Below, one piece after another: positions 7,221 to 14,989 of a stretch of DNA of 25,476 bases. The stretch lies in assembly GCA_002477465.1 (NCBI GenBank), contig DLPV01000028.1:1-25476 (forward strand), in the 5' to 3' direction. Origin of the DNA: Gammaproteobacteria bacterium UBA7449 (GTDB lineage Bacteria > Pseudomonadota > Gammaproteobacteria > Pseudomonadales > Pseudohongiellaceae). The first letter of the stretch is position 1, and each line of letters opens with the position of its first letter. The translations under genes and the position numbers were made by a program. The notes beneath the pieces were generated by a model. It saw only the letters and a program-made list of their open reading frames with translations. It was not told the origin of the DNA and did not search any database.

Positions 7221-9821
7221 AGCTGCCTGCGTCCGGGTGAATTTCAGCTCACCCTCTGAATCGATATCCACATGAATGGTATCCCCTGCCCCATAGGCAC
7301 CTTGCAATACGTGCTGAGCCAGAGGGTTTTCGATGCCATTCTGTATCGCACGCTTCAATGGTCTCGCACCATAGACCGGGTCATAGCCGACTCTGGCCAC
7401 ATGATCCAAAACTGCGTCACTGGCGGACAGAGCCAGCTCACTGTGAGCCAGCCTGGCATTGAGCAGGTCGATCTGAATTTCAGCGATGCCTCGAATCTGG
7501 GCCTGCTGCAACGGATGAAAGACCACGGTCTCATCAATTCGATTAACGAATTCCGGCGAGAAATGCCTGACCACGGCCTCCAGCACACCCTTCTTCACAC
7601 GCTCATAGACGTCTTCGTCAAACTGTTCCTGGTTCATCATCTCCTGGATTCGATCGGAGCCAAGATTCGAGGTCATTACAATGACAGTATTCCGAAAATC
7701 CACTGTGCGCCCATGACCGTCAGTGAGACGACCATCATCCATTACCTGCAGCAAGATGTTGAACACATCTGGATGCGCCTTCTCCACCTCGTCCAGCAGA
7801 AGCACTGAATAGGGACGGCGTCTCACTGCCTCGGTGAGATAGCCACCCTCTTCATAGCCTACGTAACCAGGCGGCGCACCAATCAAGCGCGCGACCGAGT
7901 GCTGCTCCATGAATTCAGACATATCAATGCGGACCATCGCTTCTTCTGTATCAAACAGAAATTCGGCCAGCGCCTTGCAGAGCTCGGTCTTACCTACGCC
8001 TGTCGGCCCAAGGAATAGAAAAGAGCCATTGGGCCGATTAGGATCCGACAGGCCTGAACGAGAACGTCGCACGGCATTGGACACGGCAGAAATGGCTTCA
8101 TTTTGACCGATGACACGTTGATGCAGGGCTGCTTCCATTTCTAGTAGACGCTGCTTATCACCTTGCAGCATTTTACTAACCGGTATGCCGGTAGAGCGCG
8201 CGACCACGTCAGCAATCTCCTCTTCTGTGACGCGGTTGCGCAGTAGTTTCTTCTCAGCGGCCTCAGCCTCAGCCGCCATCTCAAGCTTCTGTTCCAGACC
8301 CGGAATAACGCCATACTGAATCTCAGACATACGTGCCAGGTCACCTGCGCGTCGAGCCGCCTCCATGTCGTTGCGCGCCTGTTCGAGGCTGCCTCTTATG
8401 GTGGCCGTGCCTTGTAATGCCGCTTTTTCTGCCTTCCAGACTTCTTCCAGATCGGCATACTCCTTCTCGAGTTCAGCAATATCCTCTTCCAGCTTTTCCT
8501 TACGCTTGATCGACGCAGGGTCTTCATCTTTCTTTAAGGCCTCGCGCTCGATCTTGAGCTGTATCAGTCGCCGCTCAAGCTTATCCATTTCCTCCGGCTT
8601 GGAATCGATTTCCATGCGAATCAGGCTCGCCGCCTCATCCACCAGGTCGATTGCTTTGTCAGGCAACTGTCGATCTGTGATATAGCGTTGAGACAAGCGT
8701 GCCGAGGCGATGATTGCAGCATCCGAAATATCGACACCATGATGCACCTCATAGCGCTCTTTCAGACCGCGCAGAATAGCAATAGTATCTTCTTCAGTTG
8801 GCTCCTCTACCAACACTTTCTGGAATCGCCGTTCTAAAGCCGCATCCTTCTCAATATACTGTCGATATTCATCCAGGGTAGTTGCGCCAACACAGTGCAG
8901 CTCACCGCGAGCCAGCGCTGGCTTCAACATATTACCAGCGTCCATAGCGCCTTCAGCCTTGCCAGCCCCTACCATGGTATGCAGCTCATCGACAAACAGG
9001 ATGATGGACCCTTCCTGTTTGGAGAGTTCGTTAAGCACTGCCTTCAGGCGCTCCTCGAATTCACCCCGAAACTTTGCTCCCGCAATCAGGGCCCCCATAT
9101 CAAGCGCAAGTATCTTTTTATCCTTCAGACCCTCGGGAACTTCGCCATTCACGATTCGTTGTGCCAGTCCTTCAACAATTGCCGTTTTACCCACTCCCGG
9201 CTCTCCAATCAGCACGGGGTTATTCTTGGTGCGGCGCTGCAATACTTGTATGGTGCGACGAATCTCTGAATCTCGCCCAATAACCGGATCAAGCTCACTA
9301 TTCTCTGCTCGCTCTGTGAGATCGACGCAGTATTTACTCAAAGCCTGCCAAGCATCCTCCGCTTCAGGGTTATCGACATTTTCCCCACCGCGAAGATTTG
9401 CTATGGCATTTTCCAGTGCCTGTGGAGAGACACCAAAACTCCCTAGAATCTTGCCCACAGAACCCTTGTCCTGCATGGCAACCAGCAACACGGTTTCGCT
9501 TGAGATAAAGGAATCACCCTTTTGCTGCGCGAGCTTATCTGCCTGGTTGAGCAGCTTGCCTAATTCCGGCGAACCCGTGATTTCGCCATCGTGATTTGGC
9601 ACCTGCGGAAGATCATCTACGGCTTTTTGCAGCTGAGACCTCAGGTCATTAACGTTGAAGCCTGTCTGGCTTAACAGTGGGCGCACCGAACCGCCCTTCT
9701 GATCCAGCAAGGCCAGCAGCAAGTGTTCGGGTTTAATCTGATTATGGTCCTTACCCAGGGCAAGGGATTGCGCGTCAGCAAGCGCCGACTGCAGTTTACT
9801 AGTGATTTTGTCCAGTCTCAT
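7200..9821 (-). CDS. clpB: ClpB, ATP-dependent protein disaggregase (Hsp100)
   Basis: ClpB is a hexameric AAA+ chaperone that, with DnaK, pulls proteins out of heat-induced aggregates. The 873-residue product has the N domain (MRLDKITSKLQSALADAQS), a first AAA+ module with Walker A GEPGVGKT near residues 206-213 and Walker B LFVDELH, the long coiled-coil middle domain (KLERRLIQLKIEREALKK onward), and a second AAA+ module with GPTGVGKTE and LLLDEVEKAHP. The frame extends 16 codons upstream, but the ATG at 9821 fits the family start and has AGGT upstream. A sigma-32-like promoter lies at 9894-9922. The neighbours pgeF and rluD are a conserved association. Confidence 0.97.
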   Translation of the reverse strand: MRLDKITSKLQSALADAQSLALGKDHNQIKPEHLLLALLDQKGGSVRPLLSQTGFNVNDLRSQLQKAVDDLPQVPNHDGEITGSPELGKLLNQADKLAQQKGDSFISSETVLLVAMQDKGSVGKILGSFGVSPQALENAIANLRGGENVDNPEAEDAWQALSKYCVDLTERAENSELDPVIGRDSEIRRTIQVLQRRTKNNPVLIGEPGVGKTAIVEGLAQRIVNGEVPEGLKDKKILALDMGALIAGAKFRGEFEERLKAVLNELSKQEGSIILFVDELHTMVGAGKAEGAMDAGNMLKPALARGELHCVGATTLDEYRQYIEKDAALERRFQKVLVEEPTEEDTIAILRGLKERYEVHHGVDISDAAIIASARLSQRYITDRQLPDKAIDLVDEAASLIRMEIDSKPEEMDKLERRLIQLKIEREALKKDEDPASIKRKEKLEEDIAELEKEYADLEEVWKAEKAALQGTATIRGSLEQARNDMEAARRAGDLARMSEIQYGVIPGLEQKLEMAAEAEAAEKKLLRNRVTEEEIADVVARSTGIPVSKMLQGDKQRLLEMEAALHQRVIGQNEAISAVSNAVRRSRSGLSDPNRPNGSFLFLGPTGVGKTELCKALAEFLFDTEEAMVRIDMSEFMEQHSVARLIGAPPGYVGYEEGGYLTEAVRRRPYSVLLLDEVEKAHPDVFNILLQVMDDGRLTDGHGRTVDFRNTVIVMTSNLGSDRIQEMMNQEQFDEDVYERVKKGVLEAVVRHFSPEFVNRIDETVVFHPLQQAQIRGIAEIQIDLLNARLAHSELALSASDAVLDHVARVGYDPVYGARPLKRAIQNGIENPLAQHVLQGAYGAGDTIHVDIDSEGELKFTRTQAAPDQAVA

Positions 9822-9893
9822 GGTCAAATTACCTGATAAAATACGCAAAATCCGGCGCTTGGGCTGCACCGATAATAATCATTCTAAATCAGT

Positions 9894-9922
9894 AAATTGG
9901 GATGACTGATCAGGATTTCAAT
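9894..9922 (-). promoter_or_regulatory. Heat-shock (sigma-32) promoter of clpB
   Basis: On the minus strand ATTGAAA, a 14-base spacer and CCCAATTT match the remembered sigma-32 consensus (CTTGAAA, 11-16 bases, CCCCATNT) at 6 of 7 and 7 of 8 positions. It is about 70 bases before the clpB start, the place expected for a heat-shock gene. Confidence 0.65.
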
Positions 9923-9982
9923 GCGGACTGGTGAAATGTTGATCCTGGTCAAACTTGCGCTCACTAGTTATACGGGCAAAAT

Positions 9983-10726
9983 CTATGTAATGCAGATCGC
10001 CGTTACCATGCGGCCACACTGCCCATCCCGACGATAGGAATAGAAGCGATCAGCATCACAGTAGGTACAGTAAGCATCGCTGCTCACCTGGCATACACCG
10101 AGATCATGCAACTGGGCTGTAGTAATTTTTAACAAATCTGCCATGAACTTCCCCTCAGCTGCCGGCCGAAAACAGTGTTCGAGCGAGTCTCCCGACAGGG
10201 ATTTAGCAAAGGCCGCACGCACTTCCGCACCAACTTCAAAGTGACAGCTACCAATAGCTGGCCCTATCCATGCCAGCAGTTGATCGGGATCACCGTCCAT
10301 AGTGGCCAGTGTGTTGGCAACAATGCCTGCCGCCAAACCTCGCCAGCCGCAATGAACGGCCGCAATCTCATTCCCATCCTCCGAGCACAATAGTAATGGC
10401 AAGCAATCGGCGGTGAGTATGTTAAGCACAATACCACGATTGGAAGTGACCAGCGCATCTGCCTCCAGCGGTTCAACACTCGACTCTACTCGTGCCACGC
10501 GATTGTTGTGAACCTGTTGCAGCCATTGGCCCTTGGCTCCTTTCGCAAACAGGCCTGCCACCAGCTCTCGATTTCGGTTAACCACATCGGTGGTATCACC
10601 CACATGGTCAGCCAGGTTGAGACTATTAAACGGTGCAACGCTGAACCCGCCTGTTCGAGTCGTGGAGATCGCCTCTACCGATTTAGGGCTGGGCCATGAC
10701 GGCCTGATAATTTCGATCTCGTTCAT
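9983..10726 (-). CDS. pgeF: PgeF, peptidoglycan editing factor (YfiH/DUF152, laccase-domain family)
   Basis: The family includes E. coli YfiH/PgeF, linked to removing mis-built peptidoglycan precursors carrying L-Ser in place of L-Ala; older annotations call it polyphenol oxidase. The 247-residue product carries the expected metal site residues H73 (QQVHNN), C108 (TADCLPLLL) and H125 (AAVHCGWRGLAAGI). The protein is cytoplasmic, with no signal peptide. Its ATG overlaps the rluD stop by four bases (ATGA), so it is translated with rluD. clpB follows about 160 bases later under its own promoter. Confidence 0.93.
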   Translation of the reverse strand: MNEIEIIRPSWPSPKSVEAISTTRTGGFSVAPFNSLNLADHVGDTTDVVNRNRELVAGLFAKGAKGQWLQQVHNNRVARVESSVEPLEADALVTSNRGIVLNILTADCLPLLLCSEDGNEIAAVHCGWRGLAAGIVANTLATMDGDPDQLLAWIGPAIGSCHFEVGAEVRAAFAKSLSGDSLEHCFRPAAEGKFMADLLKITTAQLHDLGVCQVSSDAYCTYCDADRFYSYRRDGQCGRMVTAICIT

Positions 10727-11697
10727 GACTTAATTAACTGCAGGTCATCGCGAAGTGATTGCAGCAGTGTCTCGAAATCACTCGGCAGGGGGGACTCCCA
10801 ACTGCATTCTTTTCCGGACAGCGGATGCACAAGGGACAGCTTCCATGCATGCAATGCCTGGCGGCGAAAATCAAGCAACACCTGTTTTAGCGCCTCCGAG
10901 CTCGCAGAGGGTACCTGCAAACGGCTGTTGTATAGCGGATCTCCTACGATAGGGTACTTTAAATGTGCCATATGGACCCTTATTTGGTGAGTGCGCCCAG
11001 TCTCAAGGTTTACCTGGATATGAGTATGGGCCCTAAAACGGTTAAGCACCCGGTAGTGGGTTACCGCCTCTTGACCATTCCTGACCACTGCCCGCTTGAT
11101 GCGATTCACGGGGTGACGACCCAGGGGCTCCGACACAGTGCCCCCGGCAGTCATAACCCCCTGAACCACGGCCTGATACTGTCGAGAAATTGTTCGAGCC
11201 TGCAGTTGTTGTACCAGTCCGTTGTGGCTTCTCAGGTTTTTTGCCACCACCAGCAGCCCCGTGGTGTCCTTGTCCAGCCGATGCACTATCCCCGCCCGCG
11301 GCACTGACTCCAGCGCTGGGCAGTAGTGCAACAAGCCATTGACCAGGGTTCCCTGGCGATGTCCAGCAGCGGGATGCACGACCAGGTCGGTTGGCTTGTT
11401 TATCACCAGTAGATCAGCATCCTCGTAAACGACTTGCAGGGGCATCTCCTGGGCTATCCAGTCCTCAACCGGCTCTGGCTCCACTTCCAACAGCAGCATG
11501 GCGCCTGCTGCCGCGGTGTCCCGTGGGCGGCAGTGCTGACCATCAAGGGTCAGTTTTCCCTGTTTAATCCATTCCTGCAAACGCGCTCTCGAATAATCAG
11601 GAAACAATTGGGCAGCAATCTGGTCCAATCTGTTACCGGCCAGAGAATGGGTCACTTCGGCGCTGAGCGAAATTAGTTGTGATTCTGCTTTACTCAT
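10723..11697 (-). CDS. rluD: RluD, 23S rRNA pseudouridine synthase (positions 1911/1915/1917)
   Basis: RluD isomerises three uridines in helix 69 of 23S rRNA and is needed for proper ribosome assembly. The 324-residue product has an N-terminal S4 RNA-binding domain (about 20-80, with GNRLDQIAAQLFPDYSRARL) and the RluA-type catalytic domain with HRLDKDTTGLLV; D142 is the catalytic aspartate. QAVVQG, RTHQIRVHMAHL and VGDPLY are further family motifs. The family has near relatives (RluC, RluA), but the placement next to pgeF and opposite bamD supports RluD. It is divergent from bamD with 167 bases between them. Confidence 0.94.
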   Translation of the reverse strand: MSKAESQLISLSAEVTHSLAGNRLDQIAAQLFPDYSRARLQEWIKQGKLTLDGQHCRPRDTAAAGAMLLLEVEPEPVEDWIAQEMPLQVVYEDADLLVINKPTDLVVHPAAGHRQGTLVNGLLHYCPALESVPRAGIVHRLDKDTTGLLVVAKNLRSHNGLVQQLQARTISRQYQAVVQGVMTAGGTVSEPLGRHPVNRIKRAVVRNGQEAVTHYRVLNRFRAHTHIQVNLETGRTHQIRVHMAHLKYPIVGDPLYNSRLQVPSASSEALKQVLLDFRRQALHAWKLSLVHPLSGKECSWESPLPSDFETLLQSLRDDLQLIKS

Positions 11698-11864
11698 TTC
11701 CCCATGATACTTGAATCCCTGCGGCCTGCGCAGGCATTCTCCGGATCATTCACCCGCGTGAGCGCTGCACAGGTCGCTGCTTCTGGCCTATGGGTTTAGC
11801 GCTGGCAGTATGGTTAAATACGCGTTTTTACGGCAAGCGAAAACAGCTTGAGGCAATCTATTCA

Positions 11865-12854
11865 ATGAAGGTTGGCAAGACATTCACCAAACTCCTGAAC
11901 CTGGGGCTTATCGTGCTGATGCTGGCGAGCTGCGGCCTGTTCGATGGCGATGACGCCGATGAGTTTGCTGGCCTAACCACTGAAGAGCAGTTCTACCGGC
12001 GCGCGCTGGAGCAGCTGGAGAGCCGCAATTACGCCGGTGCTATCTCTACTTACCAGGCGCTGGAATCTCGCTTCCCTTTCGGTCGATTCGCTGCCCAGGC
12101 CCAGATTGAGATCGTTTATGCCTACTTTAGTAATGGGGACGAAGAAGCCGCCCGGGCCGCTGCAGATCGCTTCATCAGACTGCATCCCGAGAATGAAAAC
12201 GTTGACTATGCCTATTACATGAAGGGATTGGCGTCTTTTAATGACCGAACAGGCTTCTTAAGCCGCATCGTTCCCGTGGACTACACCAAACGAGATCCTG
12301 GCCTCGCACAGGAATCCTTCAACGACTTTTCACAGCTATTGGCCCTATACCCCGACAGCGCCTATGCGGCTGACGCTAGAGCCCGCATGGTTTACCTGCG
12401 CAACAACCTGGCTGCCTATGAGATTCACGTTGCCAACTATTACCTGGATCGCCGAGCCTATATCGCCACCCTCCGTCGCGGTCAATATGTGGTGGAGAAC
12501 TTTCAGGGCACACCAGCGGTAGCCGACGGTGTAGCGATTATGGTGGAGTCTTACCTGAGACTCGGTTTGAACGACCTTGCAGACACTTCCTTGGCTTTGC
12601 TCAAGGAAAACTACCCGGATCACCCCGCTATCGACGGGGACGGTGATTTTATTGTACGCACCGAGATTACTGACCCCTCCCTGCTCTATACCGTCAGTTT
12701 TGGCTTATTGGGTGACAATCGGGGTAATCCACCCCTGGCACCTACTCAGCGCCCTGGCACCTCGGGCAGCCAACAAATTATCGAGGCCCAGTCTGGTCAG
12801 GGCCAGGGTAGACGCTCTTTCCTCAGCATTATCACATTCGGCCTGCTGGACTAA
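11865..12854 (+). CDS. bamD: BamD, outer-membrane assembly lipoprotein
   Basis: BamD (ComL) is the essential lipoprotein partner of BamA in the complex that inserts beta-barrel proteins. The ATG at 11865 gives a 329-residue lipoprotein: a basic start, a hydrophobic core and the lipobox LASC with the lipidated C23; Gly at +2 agrees with outer-membrane sorting. TPR-type repeats follow (EEQFYRRALEQLESRNYAGA, FPFGRFAAQAQIEIVYAYF and others). An in-frame start at 11790 would bury the signal, so it was rejected. It is longer than E. coli BamD (245): after about residue 265 there is a low-complexity Gly/Gln/Pro tail ending SFLSIITFGLLD, as in longer pseudomonad forms. Confidence 0.93.
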   Translation: MKVGKTFTKLLNLGLIVLMLASCGLFDGDDADEFAGLTTEEQFYRRALEQLESRNYAGAISTYQALESRFPFGRFAAQAQIEIVYAYFSNGDEEAARAAADRFIRLHPENENVDYAYYMKGLASFNDRTGFLSRIVPVDYTKRDPGLAQESFNDFSQLLALYPDSAYAADARARMVYLRNNLAAYEIHVANYYLDRRAYIATLRRGQYVVENFQGTPAVADGVAIMVESYLRLGLNDLADTSLALLKENYPDHPAIDGDGDFIVRTEITDPSLLYTVSFGLLGDNRGNPPLAPTQRPGTSGSQQIIEAQSGQGQGRRSFLSIITFGLLD

Positions 12855-12901
12855 CCTCCAGCCCTTTCTCCAGCACTTTCTCCAAATTTTTCCCCTTTTC
12901 T

Positions 12902-12927
12902 GTAAACCTGACGCGCACATGTGCGTT
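12902..12927 (+). promoter_or_regulatory. Possible ECF-type promoter of the sigma factor operon
   Basis: GTAAAC (12902-12907) and CGTT (12924-12927) are spaced by 16 bases, the layout of many ECF-sigma promoters (GTAAC-like -35, CGTC/CGTT -10). It sits about 70 bases before the sigma gene, so autoregulation is possible. A 12-bp palindrome, CGCACATGTGCG (12914-12925), overlaps the spacer and -10. Short motifs like this arise by chance, so confidence is low. Confidence 0.3.
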
Positions 12928-12995
12928 ATAGGCTGTGGGAAGACACAAATTTGGGGCTATCTAGCCGATATAGTGCTTGATCAATTATCATTGCA

Positions 12996-13580
12996 ATGTT
13001 CCAGGCAGCGCAAGAATCGACCACTGAAATCAGGAGCCCCACTCTGGATAATTCGGCCCGATTGGATAGTTTCCTGCAATCCGTGCAAAACCGCGGCTTC
13101 AGGATTGCCCAGTTAGCGACTGGTAACCAGGAGGACGCGCTGGACCTGGTGCAGGAGGCTATGTTCAAGCTGGTGGAAAAATATGCCAGCCGTCCAGAAC
13201 AGGAATGGACCCCGCTGTTTTATCGCATATTGAGCAGCCGTATTAACGATTTTCACCGCCGCAACACGGTACGAAATCGTCACCGCAGCTGGTTGCGCAA
13301 AGAGGAAGACAGCGATGAGGACCCGATTCAAACTGCTCCGGATCCTTTTGGCAAAGGGCCGGATGGCGAGTCTGAAATAGATGAAAGCATGGTCAAATTA
13401 CAGCAAGCCCTCATGAATTTGCCCCCAAGACAGCAGCAGGCATTCTTGCTCCGTGCCTGGGAGGGACTGGATGTCGAACAGACAGCGACTGCCATGGCCT
13501 GCGCCGAGGGTAGTGTGAAGACCCATTATTCCCGCGCCGTGCATACACTAAGAATCGAACTTGGCGAACACTGGACATGA
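12996..13580 (+). CDS. ECF-family RNA polymerase sigma factor
   Basis: The 194-residue product has sigma region 2 at about residues 20-95 (NQEDALDLVQEAMFKLVEKY, then YRILSSRINDFHRRN) and region 4 at about 132-190 (NLPPRQQQAFLLRAWEGLDV, with the HTH in VEQTATAMACAEGSVKTHYS). There is no region 3, as in ECF sigma factors. The acidic linker between them (about 102-130) is longer than usual. The gene overlaps the next one by four bases (ATGA), and the next product is a membrane protein of anti-sigma type. Its target genes and trigger cannot be read from the sequence; an envelope signal is inferred from the exported products of the operon. Confidence 0.9.
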   Translation: MFQAAQESTTEIRSPTLDNSARLDSFLQSVQNRGFRIAQLATGNQEDALDLVQEAMFKLVEKYASRPEQEWTPLFYRILSSRINDFHRRNTVRNRHRSWLRKEEDSDEDPIQTAPDPFGKGPDGESEIDESMVKLQQALMNLPPRQQQAFLLRAWEGLDVEQTATAMACAEGSVKTHYSRAVHTLRIELGEHWT

Positions 13581-14104
13581 GAGATTTTGACGAGGCTCAA
13601 TTCCTGGAGGGCATTCGCATCAAGCTGGATCAGCAGTTGCTGCCTCTGGATTCAGCGCTAAGCGAGCGTCTGGCGCAGTTGCGTGGACAAGCTCTTCAGA
13701 GGCTGAATAGTAATGCCGCCTCAGAGCCAGTCGATGAAAGTTTGCTTATTGATGGCGTCGTCACCCGGCTAGACGATTTTGCCGAGCCTTCAGGTGAAAT
13801 ACAGCAGCGCCTTGACCGCTTGCGCAGGCAGGCAATCGCGCAGGGGACAGGTGACACGCAAGCAGCAGGATACTGGGAACAGCTCAGGGATTTGTTTTCA
13901 GTGCAGCACCGCTTTGGCATGGGTATGGTTGCAACGGCCTGTTTAACAGTCGCCGTTGTTTCAGTGTTCTATGTGAGCAGCAACCTGAATGAGACATTTG
14001 GCACAGATCCGGAATTGACGTTAGTGGCTTCAGCCGACGACCTGGAACTCTATGAGAACCTCGATTTTTACCTGTGGCTCGAAGAAAATGATATCCCGGA
14101 CTAA
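13577..14104 (+). CDS. Single-pass membrane protein, putative anti-sigma factor (DUF3619-like)
   Basis: The 175-residue product has a cytoplasmic N part, one membrane helix at about 115-133 (MGMVATACLTVAVVSVFYV) and a short acidic periplasmic tail ending EENDIPD. Size, topology and position right after an ECF sigma gene suggest its anti-sigma factor; the DUF3619 link is from memory. The cytoplasmic part contains an internal duplication: residues 9-41 (FLEGIRIKLD to RLAQLRGQAL) align with 57-88 (LIDGVVTRLD to RLDRLRRQAI). No zinc-binding HxxxCxxC motif is seen, so it is not of the ZAS class. It is translationally coupled to the sigma gene and overlaps the next gene. Confidence 0.75.
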   Translation: MRDFDEAQFLEGIRIKLDQQLLPLDSALSERLAQLRGQALQRLNSNAASEPVDESLLIDGVVTRLDDFAEPSGEIQQRLDRLRRQAIAQGTGDTQAAGYWEQLRDLFSVQHRFGMGMVATACLTVAVVSVFYVSSNLNETFGTDPELTLVASADDLELYENLDFYLWLEENDIPD

Positions 14105-14420
14105 TTTGGCCTTATCGGAGCAAGATAAAACTGTGCCTGACAGAAGTCAGACATGCTGGACGGCCCTGCTGCTATTAGGTCTGACGCTCAACAGCCAAGC
14201 TGCAGAAAATGAGACGAATGGCCAGCCAGATAATCTGATCCCGGATCTAGAGCTACTGGAGTTTCTTGGTTCGTTTCAAACCGAGGACGGCGAATACATG
14301 GATCCGGGCATGATGCTCAACGATGAGTTTGTTGAGCTTCTCGATCTCGCTGCCAGAATGGATGACGCCGTGGGTAATACAGAAAGCAATGCAGAAGAAA
14401 ATGAACAGGGCAATCAGTGA
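14088..14420 (+). CDS. Small exported acidic protein of unknown function in the ECF operon
   Basis: I do not recognise a named family. The 110-residue frame starts at an ATG inside the end of the previous gene. A hydrophobic core and Ala-x-Ala-like site (TALLLLGLTLNSQAAEN) indicate secretion. A GTG at 14133, with GGAG 12 bases before it, would give a more typical 20-residue signal peptide and may be the true start. The mature part is very acidic (DLELLEFLGSF, then EDGEYMDPGMMLNDEFVELL) and Asn/Glu-rich at the end. The next gene starts inside its stop codon. It may act in the periplasm with the DUF3106-like protein or the anti-sigma protein; that is inference. Confidence 0.7.
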   Translation: MISRTNLALSEQDKTVPDRSQTCWTALLLLGLTLNSQAAENETNGQPDNLIPDLELLEFLGSFQTEDGEYMDPGMMLNDEFVELLDLAARMDDAVGNTESNAEENEQGNQ

Positions 14421-14971
14421 TGGTTAGAAGAAACAGACTAACTGTAGCGAACTACGCAGCCACACTAGCAGCGACAATACTCTTGATGCTGTTAGGAACC
14501 CCAGTGCTGGCCCAGGAAAAAATTCCCTGGACCGATCTTTCTCTGGAAGAACGCACTATTCTGCAGCAGGTCGAGTCCCAGTGGGACAGCCTGAGTGCAG
14601 AACGCCAGCAGCGCCTGCGACGCGGAGCGAATCAATGGGAGCGTATGCGGCCACAGGAACGGCAGCAGGCCCAGTCACAGCAGCAGCGTTTTCAAAACCT
14701 GAATCGACAGCAGCAGCAGGTCATTAACGATCGATTTCAGCGCTTCAATCGCCTAAGCGGTGAACAACAGCGCAGACTTCGCACTACCCAACGCCGATTT
14801 CAGAATTTGCCCGAAGCTCGGCGCAGGGAATTACGAGAGCGCTACAATCAACAGATTCAGCAAATTCAGCAAGAGCGGAGGATTCAGCGAGAGGCAGCAC
14901 AGCAGATTCGTGAATCCCAACGTCGGGTGCAGCAAATAAGGCAACAGAATCGACCGATCAACCCAAACTAA
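14420..14971 (+). CDS. DUF3106-like exported Gln/Arg-rich protein
   Basis: The 183-residue product starts at an ATG overlapping the previous stop (TGATG). It has a signal peptide (basic start, TLAATILLMLLGTPVLA, cleavage before QEK). The mature part is a chain of amphipathic repeats of the form W..L...ER..L, seen in IPWTDLSLEERTILQQVESQ, QWDSLSAERQQRLRRGANQW and GEQQRRLRTTQRRFQNLPEA, typical of DUF3106 (from memory). It is about one third Gln plus Arg, and is predicted to be helical and strongly basic, against the acidic product just upstream. Periplasmic; function unknown. It is the last gene of the four-gene ECF operon and converges on nadE 18 bases away. Confidence 0.8.
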   Translation: MVRRNRLTVANYAATLAATILLMLLGTPVLAQEKIPWTDLSLEERTILQQVESQWDSLSAERQQRLRRGANQWERMRPQERQQAQSQQQRFQNLNRQQQQVINDRFQRFNRLSGEQQRRLRTTQRRFQNLPEARRRELRERYNQQIQQIQQERRIQREAAQQIRESQRRVQQIRQQNRPINPN

Positions 14972-14989
14972 GGGTTGTTGGCTTAGTCC

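Noticed and set aside
8959..9594. Long plus-strand frame of 211 codons inside clpB
   Set aside because: It is antisense to a fully convincing ClpB; Ser/Arg-rich shadow translation typical of the opposite strand of a conserved gene.
12577..13116. Plus-strand frame of 179 codons across the end of bamD and the start of the sigma gene
   Set aside because: Overlaps two real genes in another frame and has no recognisable domain.
14420..14971. Gln/Arg-rich protein as a possible repeat expansion or nucleic-acid-binding protein
   Set aside because: It has a clear signal peptide and the periodic pattern of DUF3106-like proteins; composition alone explains the repeats.
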